Positions 9,777-17,381 of a DNA stretch of 37,835 bases are shown here, piece by piece. Every line of letters begins with the position of its first letter. The stretch's first letter is position 1. The notes beneath the pieces were generated by a model, which saw only the letters and a list, made by a program, of their open reading frames with translations, made no database searches and had not been told where the DNA came from. Both the position numbers and the translations under genes were made by a program. This DNA comes from Gemmatimonadota bacterium (GTDB lineage Bacteria > Orphanbacterota > Orphanbacteria > Orphanbacterales > Orphanbacteraceae): assembly GCA_020061515.1 (NCBI GenBank), contig JAGUYC010000258.1:1-37835 (forward strand). Direction: 5' to 3'.

Positions 9777-10422
9777 TCGCGAAAGCCCGCGCGGCGGACC
9801 GGCGAGCGATCCGCCGAAGAAGGGATTCGGCGTGTCCTCCGACAAGCTGTCCGAAACGATTCGCGAGCGAATCCGAACCCGGCCCGTTCCCGAGAGACCG
9901 GACGCGTACGATCATCTTCGCCAGGCGGTCTCGTTCTTTCTCCTCGTCGATCGCGACGAGACGCGCGCGCTTCTCGTGAAGAAGAAGGAGAGTCCCGGCT
10001 ACACGTGGAGCGGGCAAGTCGGGATGGTCGGCGGCATGATCGAAGAGGAGGACACGAGCGATCTCGAGACGGCGTTTCGCGAGTTCGAGGAGGAGCTCCG
10101 GATCGACCGCTCGGCGCTCGAGGTATTCGGCGACCTCGGTTATTTCCCGAGCCGCATCGCCGACGCGCTTCTTCACGTCTACGTCGCCCGCTGGAACGGC
10201 GAGGGAACGCCGGTTCCCGATCCGCGCGAGATCGACGATCTCGTCGAGGTTCCTTTCTCCGAGCTTGCGCGACTTCATGAGGAGCGCGGTCTCATGGGGG
10301 TCCGCCCCGATCCGGAAGGGAAAGGTCCGCATTATCCGGTGCTTCATCCGCGCAAAGGACCGCTCGTGATCTGGGGAGTTACGGCGCGGACGATCCACGC
10401 GCTTCTCGAGATGATCCGCTGA
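9736..10422 (+). CDS. Nudix hydrolase
   Basis: Nudix box GGMIEEEDTSDLETAFREFEEELRI. True start uncertain: ATG 9736, overlapping the M16 gene, or GTG 9832. Confidence 0.83.
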   Translation: MSEAPLPRRSWFADRESPRGGPASDPPKKGFGVSSDKLSETIRERIRTRPVPERPDAYDHLRQAVSFFLLVDRDETRALLVKKKESPGYTWSGQVGMVGGMIEEEDTSDLETAFREFEEELRIDRSALEVFGDLGYFPSRIADALLHVYVARWNGEGTPVPDPREIDDLVEVPFSELARLHEERGLMGVRPDPEGKGPHYPVLHPRKGPLVIWGVTARTIHALLEMIR

Positions 10423-12823
10423 TCGCGACGAACGCGGCGAGTCCGAGAGCGTATGCGCCGGCGCCGACGAGAAGCACCGCGCGAAAGCCGAAGCTGATCG
10501 CAAGAAACGTCGCGAGGACCGACGCCGCGACCGAAGTCGCCCCGTTCACCCCCCACACCCACGGAACCATCCCTTCTCTCTCCTTGCCGAGCGCGCGGAT
10601 CCCCGCGGGAAACGGCATCCCCATGAGAAACCCGACGGGGAAGAGAAGCGCCCACGAGAGGAAGACTCTCGCCGGGAACGAGGCCGCGAGCGAAACGGCG
10701 AAGAGCCGAGGAAGGAGAAACGCGAGAAGAATCGCCGCGCCGACCACGCCGACGAGAGGAATCCAGAGCGCCCGAAAAGAGAGTCTCTGCGCGACGACGC
10801 TCCCGAGCCCGCTTCCGACGAGAAGCGAGAGGAGCACCACCGAGAGTGCGTGCACCGGATGCCCGAGATAGAGGATGAACCGCTGCAAGAGCGGGATCTC
10901 CACGGTGAGAAAGCCGAAACCGAGCGCCGTGAAGTAGAGAAGGAAGAGAACGCTCGCGCGGTCGAGGGGAAATCGTTCGCCCTTTCGAAAAAGAGCGGGC
11001 AGAAGGAGGGTGAACCCGGCGAGAAGAAGGACCACGAAGAGAAGGGCGACGAGAACGAAAACGGCGCGGACGTTGTTCTGCATCACGCCCTGCTCGAACG
11101 CGCCGCGATTGAGCATGGCCCGAAGCGCGTCTCCCGGGCGGATCGTGTAGAAGAAGAAAGGCCGGTCGTCGGTCGGCGGTCGCAGATCCGCAGGATAGCT
11201 CGCAGCGAACGTGTCCGCGTCCTTACCCATCAACTTCGCGAATTCCGAGCGTCCCTCAAGCGACGGGCCGTACACGACGTCGAACCGGAGCTCCTCCGCG
11301 AGGCGCCGTACATGCTCGATCTCGTCCGGAAGCCACGGCGTCCGCTTCACGAGGAGCGTCGCGATTCCGTCTCGGAATTCGTTCAGACGATACGCCCAGT
11401 CCCAGACGGAACGCTTGACGATCAAAACATGAGCGCCCGGTTCGCCCTCTCCGAGATCGCGGAGCGCGGCGGCTGCGACGCCGGCGAGCCGGAGCGTCTC
11501 GATCGGCATCCCCTCGAAGTACCAGCGCGAAACCGCAAGGATCCCGTCGTCCGTCAGGTGCGAGAGGAAATCGACGAACGCCTCCCGGGTGTAGAGCCCG
11601 TTCTCGGAAAGGACGTACGCGCCGGCCGAGGTGGCGGCCCATGTGTCGATGAGCGAGGACTGAATGATTCCGTATTGCCGGCGCGATCGCCGAACCGCGC
11701 TCCGCGCTTCCGCGGCGACGAGCTGGACCTCGGGCCGCTCGTAAAGCCCGCCGGAGTAGGCGCCGAAGGGTCCGCGCACCGCATCGATGATCGCCGGATT
11801 GATCTCGACGGCGGTGATGTTCTTGTAGCCGAAGGAGAGCGCCGTGAGGACATCGCGCCCTCCTCCCGGACCGATCACGAGAACGGGAACGTCGCGGCGG
11901 AGCGTGTAGGCGATCGCGGTGATGTCGTATTGCAGAGCGCGCACCTTCTCGAAGTCGCCGTCGAACCGTACGATCGGCGTCCCCGCCTCGGCGTCGATCT
12001 TGAGCCAAAGCGTCTCCGGCTTCGGTCCCTTGTATGCTTCGCTCGTTCCCCAGTTCGGGGTCCCACGCTCGGCGACGGTGATGCGGGAAAGCGCATTCCA
12101 TTTCTCGTAGAGGATTCTCTCCTCGAGCTCGTCCTTGGCGAAATCAATGCGAAGGAGTCCGGTCGTCTCGTGCGCGAGAAGAAGCGCGCAAAGAGCGAGG
12201 AACGCGAGAATCGCACGGCGGAGAAGCGCGCGCGCGCCGGACGCCGCGAAGAGAACGGCGCCTACGGCCGCGATCATCCCGATCGCGACGACGCTCCCCG
12301 GCCCGGAGAGAAGGTTGAGCAAGGGAACGGCGAGCGCGCACCCGATTCCCGCGCCGAGAAGATCGAATCCGTACACGGTTCCGATCTTTTCCGGAAATCG
12401 GGAGAGTGCGATCCCGAGGACGATCCCGCCGAAAAGAAACGGAATCGCGGCGAAGACATAGATCAGGCCGAGCGAGACGAGCGCCGCGAAGGAGATCCGG
12501 TAGATGAAGGGGACGCCGAGAATGAGGATGAACGAGAGCGGAATCGAGAGAGCGAAGAGAATCGTGAATCGCGCGAGGTGAGAGCCGGTCCGATCTCTCG
12601 GAAAGCGTTCCGGGAAGAAGTGGAGCAGGAGGCCCGCCGCTCCAAGCCCGAAGAGCGCGAGCGAGATCGCGAGAAAGGCGAAATGGTACCAAAGGAGAAC
12701 GGAGAAAATCCGGGTGAGCGCGATCTCGAGCGCGAGGAGCGCGAGAGAGACGACGAGAACGCCGAGAAGCGTTGCTCGCGTCAGTTGCCTCGCGCCGCGC
12801 CCTTCCGCCGGTTCCGCTTGCAA
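10379..12823 (-). CDS. Polytopic membrane protein with central spermidine-synthase-like (SAM-fold) domain
   Basis: TM bundle, then VLVIGPGGGRDVLTALSFGYKNITAVEINPAIID (spermidine synthase/SAM-binding motif), then further TM bundle. TTG start at 12823 chosen because it is preceded by GGGAGGAAAGGA. Frame is open further upstream, to 13000. Confidence 0.8.
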   Translation of the reverse strand: MQAEPAEGRGARQLTRATLLGVLVVSLALLALEIALTRIFSVLLWYHFAFLAISLALFGLGAAGLLLHFFPERFPRDRTGSHLARFTILFALSIPLSFILILGVPFIYRISFAALVSLGLIYVFAAIPFLFGGIVLGIALSRFPEKIGTVYGFDLLGAGIGCALAVPLLNLLSGPGSVVAIGMIAAVGAVLFAASGARALLRRAILAFLALCALLLAHETTGLLRIDFAKDELEERILYEKWNALSRITVAERGTPNWGTSEAYKGPKPETLWLKIDAEAGTPIVRFDGDFEKVRALQYDITAIAYTLRRDVPVLVIGPGGGRDVLTALSFGYKNITAVEINPAIIDAVRGPFGAYSGGLYERPEVQLVAAEARSAVRRSRRQYGIIQSSLIDTWAATSAGAYVLSENGLYTREAFVDFLSHLTDDGILAVSRWYFEGMPIETLRLAGVAAAALRDLGEGEPGAHVLIVKRSVWDWAYRLNEFRDGIATLLVKRTPWLPDEIEHVRRLAEELRFDVVYGPSLEGRSEFAKLMGKDADTFAASYPADLRPPTDDRPFFFYTIRPGDALRAMLNRGAFEQGVMQNNVRAVFVLVALLFVVLLLAGFTLLLPALFRKGERFPLDRASVLFLLYFTALGFGFLTVEIPLLQRFILYLGHPVHALSVVLLSLLVGSGLGSVVAQRLSFRALWIPLVGVVGAAILLAFLLPRLFAVSLAASFPARVFLSWALLFPVGFLMGMPFPAGIRALGKEREGMVPWVWGVNGATSVAASVLATFLAISFGFRAVLLVGAGAYALGLAAFVAISGSSREARGSSAP

Positions 12824-12947
12824 GGCGTTTCCTTTCCTCCCGAGGGCGGGGTTCTTCGATCGCCCGACCCGCCCGGGAAGCGCTGCGGAGGCGAGCCGGA
12901 AGCTCCGCGCGGCATCTTTCTCCGTGGAAAGATCGGCCCAGACGGAG

Positions 12948-12953
12948 TATAAT
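12948..12953 (+). promoter_or_regulatory. Candidate -10 box TATAAT upstream of the deacetylase gene
   Basis: TATAAT in a GC-rich intergenic region, 22 nt before ATG 12975. No convincing -35; a perfect 7-nt inverted repeat (12914-12933) sits at that position. Confidence 0.4.
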
Positions 12954-12974
12954 TGTATCATCTCGCAGGGTGCC

Positions 12975-14663
12975 ATGAAGAAACTACGCGGGCTCGCCAT
13001 CTTGTACTTGCTTCTGTTCGGATCTTTCAGCCCGCGCTCTTGGGCGGTTCCTCCCGCCCCGGAGAACTTGCGAATCGTCGAATCCGACGATCAGAAGCTC
13101 GTCGTCGCGTGGGACTGTGAGGACACCGCCGGCGTCGCGTTCTTCCGAATCCGCGTCTCCGAAACATCCGGCGTCTACAGGGACATGCCGGATTGGAACG
13201 GCCGCGAGGCGGCGTTCACATTCACGACCGACGACGGGCGGCGCGACAACCTCGGATGGGCGGAGGTCTGTCGCGCGCTCGACGTCTCCGCCACGTTCTT
13301 CTGTGTCCCCGATTTCGTGGACGATCCGGGATTCCTCACCGCGGACGAAATTCGCCGGATCGATTCGCTCGGAATTGAAATCGGATGCCACTCGATGTCT
13401 CACGTCGCACTCTTGACCAACGAGGCCTTCCGCTTGCGTTACGAGGGGCCCGCCCCGTCCTGCAGCCTCCGCATCTGGGGCGGACGGCTTCAGATTTTCC
13501 TCGGGCCCGATTCGCTCGATCTCGATTGCGACCTGAACGCGACCGGCACGAACTTCCTCCATTCCCTCTGCGCGACGATCCGCAATCATCCGTGCTACGA
13601 CTGTTCGCTCGATTTCTATACGTGTATCGATGACTTCTGCCGGGCGCACTACCTCAAGTGGGTTCGCGGCGTGTCGGTCGGCCATGACTGGCACCAGACC
13701 TACACGACCAAGGGTATCGACTCGCTTCGGCTCGACGAGGAAACCGCGGGGGCGAAAGCATTCCTCGAGGCTCTCGTCTCCCGCCCGGACTACGAGTGCC
13801 GCTCCTTCGCCTACCCGATGCAGCTGCACGGGGAGCGCGAGATCGCGGCCTGCGTCCGAGCGGGATTTCTCGGCGCGCGGGACGGATACGCATATCCTCG
13901 TCCCTGGGGCTCGCCCAACGGCCCGGACGATCTTTCTAACGTGAATGTTTACGAGAAGGTCTCCGTGTCCAACACGTTCTCGAACGGTTGGGACGAAATC
14001 GCGACGCGCGATTGGGTTCGAGGCCTGGTTCAGGGCTGGAAAGCGGACAAGAGATGGGCGACGCTCCGCGTGGCCCACACGTACGCGGATATCGACTCGG
14101 CCCACCTCTTCTGGGTTCTGGACGAGATCGCGGCGGATGGAGACGTGTGGATCGGGGCGCTCGGCGATGTGGCGGAGTACGCGAGACGATACTCGATCAG
14201 CGTCGGCAAGCCTCCCCGCATGGAGGCGACTCTGGCCGGCTTAATGCCCGACCGGATCCACTACGCGGTGATCACGGCTCTCGACGCGGATCGAAACGAG
14301 AGCGCGCGGTCGAACGAAATCGCGTTCGTCTTGTCGAGCCCGACGGGGGTGAGGAGGACGGACCGCGTCGGCGAGGTTGGGCCGCGCGCGATCCGGTTCC
14401 TTGGGTCCTCTCCTGTTGTCGGGGGAGGCGGGGCGCGCATCTGGTTTTCGCTGGAAGAGCCCTCACTCCTTGAAGTGTTTATCTACGATGTTGCCGGGCG
14501 CGAGGTGTCCCGGCGGAAGGCGGACCGGCTGGAGCCGGGAAATCGGTCGGTCCTCTGGGACGGCCGATCTTCCGCGGACCGCAACGTCGCGCCGGGACGA
14601 TATCTCGTCCTTCTTCGCGGCGAATCCGGCGAGGCTTGCGGGTCCGTCCTTCTCGTTCGCTGA
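12975..14663 (+). CDS. Exported polysaccharide deacetylase-like (NodB-fold) protein with fibronectin-III-like segments and a C-terminal FlgD/Por-secretion-like domain
   Basis: Signal peptide; motif 1 FTFTTDDG and motif 2 HSMSH. C-terminal ARIWFSLEEPSLLEVFIYDVAGREVSRRKADRLEPGNRSVLWDGRSSADRNVAPGRYLVLL matches the FlgD-Ig/T9SS-tail pattern. Confidence 0.78.
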   Translation: MKKLRGLAILYLLLFGSFSPRSWAVPPAPENLRIVESDDQKLVVAWDCEDTAGVAFFRIRVSETSGVYRDMPDWNGREAAFTFTTDDGRRDNLGWAEVCRALDVSATFFCVPDFVDDPGFLTADEIRRIDSLGIEIGCHSMSHVALLTNEAFRLRYEGPAPSCSLRIWGGRLQIFLGPDSLDLDCDLNATGTNFLHSLCATIRNHPCYDCSLDFYTCIDDFCRAHYLKWVRGVSVGHDWHQTYTTKGIDSLRLDEETAGAKAFLEALVSRPDYECRSFAYPMQLHGEREIAACVRAGFLGARDGYAYPRPWGSPNGPDDLSNVNVYEKVSVSNTFSNGWDEIATRDWVRGLVQGWKADKRWATLRVAHTYADIDSAHLFWVLDEIAADGDVWIGALGDVAEYARRYSISVGKPPRMEATLAGLMPDRIHYAVITALDADRNESARSNEIAFVLSSPTGVRRTDRVGEVGPRAIRFLGSSPVVGGGGARIWFSLEEPSLLEVFIYDVAGREVSRRKADRLEPGNRSVLWDGRSSADRNVAPGRYLVLLRGESGEACGSVLLVR

Positions 14664-15095
14664 ACTTCTCGTTCATTCGAGACGCACAGCGGACCGCTCG
14701 ATCGCCCGCTCGCCGACCGGAGGAAGATGACCACCGAGTGGTCGGCGCGGCGGCGAGGGCGCGGTCTCTTCGCCGACGCGAGCGATTCGGCTTTTCCTGC
14801 GCGCTCGATCGGAGCCGCTCCCAACCTCTGGGCGTTCCGCGCCCTGCGCAATCTCCCCGACTCCGGACCCGATCGCGCCGGCCATCGTCCCCGGCGGAAC
14901 GAATCCTGCTTGCATCGGGCGCGGGCCGGGGTTCGTGCGGGGAGGGGGGGGGCGTGGGAAGGGCCCCGGCTCGCTTCTCTCGTTCTTTCCGAGTGCCTGT
15001 TCGCCCCTGCTCTCGTACAATGGGCTCGTGGGATGGACGACGCGGCCGCGAAGTCTCAGCGATCGCGCCGGAACCGATAGCCGGGAGGTGAGCCG

Positions 15096-15521
15096 ATGAA
15101 GGCCTGCGTTCTCTTCGTTCTTCTCGCCGTTCTTCTCGCCGGAGCGCCTGAGGAGTCCGCCGCTCAGGTCGTCGTGACCCGGCAAGGAGACGAAAACCCC
15201 GCGATCTCGATCACGAAGTCGATCTTCTGGGGAGGTCTCGGCGGGCTCATCCTCGGAAGCGCGATCGCTCTCGTCGCGGAGGAGGACGAGGGCGACATCA
15301 TCAAGTGGTCGTTCGTCGGAGGGACCTTCGCCGGGCTCGCGGTCGGGATCTGGCATGTCACGCGCCGACCGGAGCCGGAGGGCGCGCTTCTCGAGTTCAC
15401 GCCCGAAGGGACCCGCGTCGCGGCGCCGGGCTTCACGTTCGAAGTGGAGAAGGATCCGCTCCTCGCCGGATCCGAGTCGGATCGAACCGTGCGCGCGGCG
15501 CTCGTCTCGCTCCGGCGCTGA
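15096..15521 (+). CDS. Small exported/membrane protein of unknown function
   Basis: GGGAGG RBS, signal peptide MKACVLFVLLAVLLAGAPEESAA, two hydrophobic helices. Confidence 0.65.
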   Translation: MKACVLFVLLAVLLAGAPEESAAQVVVTRQGDENPAISITKSIFWGGLGGLILGSAIALVAEEDEGDIIKWSFVGGTFAGLAVGIWHVTRRPEPEGALLEFTPEGTRVAAPGFTFEVEKDPLLAGSESDRTVRAALVSLRR

Positions 15522-15552
15522 AGCCTGAAAACGAAGACCGCGCCGTTCGCGA

Positions 15553-16881
15553 TCAGGCGGTCGTCTCGGCTTCTTCAGTCTCCTGCGAGCGGATGAAGCG
15601 AACGCGCTGAATCCGGCGCTCCTTCACGATCTCGACGACCAACTCTCCCCCGCGGAACAGCATCCTCCATCCCACCTCGGGGAACTCGCCCGCCGTTTCG
15701 AGAAGGACGCCTGCGACGGTGTCCGCTTCCGTCTCGGGAAGCGCCACGCCGGTCGCCTCCTCGAAGTCGCCGACCGCGCAACCGCCGGCCAAGAGGAACT
15801 CGTCCGGTCCTACGCGGACGACCGGAGGCGCCTCGCGGTCGAACTCGTCCTGAATCTCCCCGACGAGCTCCTCGATCACGTCCTCGAGGGTCAGCATCCC
15901 GAGCGTTCCTCCGTGCTCATCCAAGACGATTCCGAGATGAACCTTCTTTCTACGAAATTCCTCGAGGATCGTCGGGAGCGGCGTGTGTTCGGGGAAGAAG
16001 AGGATTTCGCGTCTCAAGCTTCGGATGTCGACGGAGCGCCCCTTCGCCTCGCGCACCGCCCGAAAGAGATCCTTCGAGTGGACGAAGCCGATCACGCGGT
16101 CCACGCTCCTCTCGCAGAGCGGGAAGCGCGTGTGGCCGCAGGTCTCGGCGAGGCGGAGGTTCTTCTCGGCATCGCTGTCGACGGAGAGGAAGACGACGTC
16201 GGTCCGCGGGACCATCACTTGGTGGGCCTCCGCGCGATAGAAATCGAGAACCCGTTCGAGCATGCGCATCTCCGGGGCGGTGAGCATCCCATTCTCCGCG
16301 GAGCGGCTCAGCATCACGCGGATGTCCGCCTCGGTGAGGATGTGCTCGGTGGGCATGTTCGACTCGACGCCGAATAGCCGGAGCGTGAGAAGCGACGCGC
16401 CGTTCGTGAGCGCGATCACGGGGTAGAACGCGAGATAGAACAGACGGAGGAACGGAGAGAGGTTGAGCGCGAGACCGTACGGCCGGCGGATCGCCAGCGA
16501 CTTCGGCGCGATCTCGCCGAAGATGACGTGGAGCAGGGTGATGATCGAGAAGCCCACGATGAAGGACGCCGTGTGGAGCGTCGCGGCCGACTCGACCCCC
16601 GCGAGGCGGAAGAGCGGATGGAGGAGCCGCGCGACGAACGGTTCGCCGATCCAACCGAGGGCGAGGCTCGCGAGGGTGATGCCGAGCTGGCATGCGGTGA
16701 GGTACGCATCCAGATGGCGGATCACGAAGAGCGCGATTCGGGCGCGGCGGCCTCCCCGGCGGGCTCGCTCCTCGACGGGAGCCGTCGGCACTCGGACGAT
16801 GGCGAACTCGGCGGCGACGAAAAACGCATTCAGCAGGACGAAGAAGAGAACCGCGAGGATCTTGAATAACGGACCGTCCAT
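15553..16881 (-). CDS. CNNM/CorC-HlyC family membrane protein with CBS pair and C-terminal transporter-associated domain
   Basis: DUF21-type TM region (FVAAEFAIVRV, GEIAPKSLAIRRP), CBS domains (MVPRTDVVFLSVD, GIVLDEHGGTLGMLTLEDVIEELVGEIQDEFD), CorC_HlyC C-terminus. Confidence 0.9.
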   Translation of the reverse strand: MDGPLFKILAVLFFVLLNAFFVAAEFAIVRVPTAPVEERARRGGRRARIALFVIRHLDAYLTACQLGITLASLALGWIGEPFVARLLHPLFRLAGVESAATLHTASFIVGFSIITLLHVIFGEIAPKSLAIRRPYGLALNLSPFLRLFYLAFYPVIALTNGASLLTLRLFGVESNMPTEHILTEADIRVMLSRSAENGMLTAPEMRMLERVLDFYRAEAHQVMVPRTDVVFLSVDSDAEKNLRLAETCGHTRFPLCERSVDRVIGFVHSKDLFRAVREAKGRSVDIRSLRREILFFPEHTPLPTILEEFRRKKVHLGIVLDEHGGTLGMLTLEDVIEELVGEIQDEFDREAPPVVRVGPDEFLLAGGCAVGDFEEATGVALPETEADTVAGVLLETAGEFPEVGWRMLFRGGELVVEIVKERRIQRVRFIRSQETEEAETTA

Positions 16882-16902
16882 CGGCTCCGCCGCAACGAGC
16901 GG

Positions 16903-17280
16903 CTACACCTCCTCGGGAGTCATTCCGATCGCGAGAATGCTGCAAGCGATGATCGCGCGGAGGCCGAGCGCGCGCGCTCTCTCGATGAGCTCGTCGCTCT
17001 CCGCGCCGGGATTCACGAACACCTCGCGTACCTTCTTCGCGGCGATCTCGTCCAAAAGGCGGATGCCGACTTGCGGCGGAACGTACAGCGACGCGATCTC
17101 GACCTCGCCGGGGATGTCGCGAACGGACTTGTACGCGGGAAGCCCCTCGACCTCGGCCGCGTTCGGCGTGACCGGATAGACGCGATAGCCCTGCTTCGCG
17201 TACGCCCGCACCGCCTTGTTCCCGTATTTCTCCCGGTTGGTCGAGGCGCCGATGATGGCGATGGTCTTGCTTTCGCTCAT
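16903..17280 (-). CDS. CoA-binding domain protein (YccU-like)
   Basis: IAIIGASTNREKYGNKAVRAYAKQGYRVYPVTPNAAEVEG; compact Rossmann-like CoA-binding protein. Confidence 0.87.
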   Translation of the reverse strand: MSESKTIAIIGASTNREKYGNKAVRAYAKQGYRVYPVTPNAAEVEGLPAYKSVRDIPGEVEIASLYVPPQVGIRLLDEIAAKKVREVFVNPGAESDELIERARALGLRAIIACSILAIGMTPEEV

Positions 17281-17381
17281 GAACTTTCCCCCGAACCTTC
17301 GTTCCCGATCGACGGGGCAATCCTAGCACACCCGTCCCGAGGGCGAAAGACGCTTCTCGGCGCGGGGTCCTTCGCGCCGGG

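Noticed and set aside
6966-9845. 959-aa minus-strand ORF
   Set aside because: Antisense to the well-supported M16 protease; composition is Arg/Asp/Glu-rich as expected from reading GC-rich coding DNA in the wrong frame.
10850-12952. 700-aa plus-strand ORF
   Set aside because: Antisense shadow of the membrane spermidine-synthase-like gene; low-complexity charged sequence, no domain motifs.
14727-15080. 117-aa plus-strand ORF in the 14.66-15.09 kb gap
   Set aside because: Arg/Ala/Ser-rich, no RBS, no domain; treated as intergenic.
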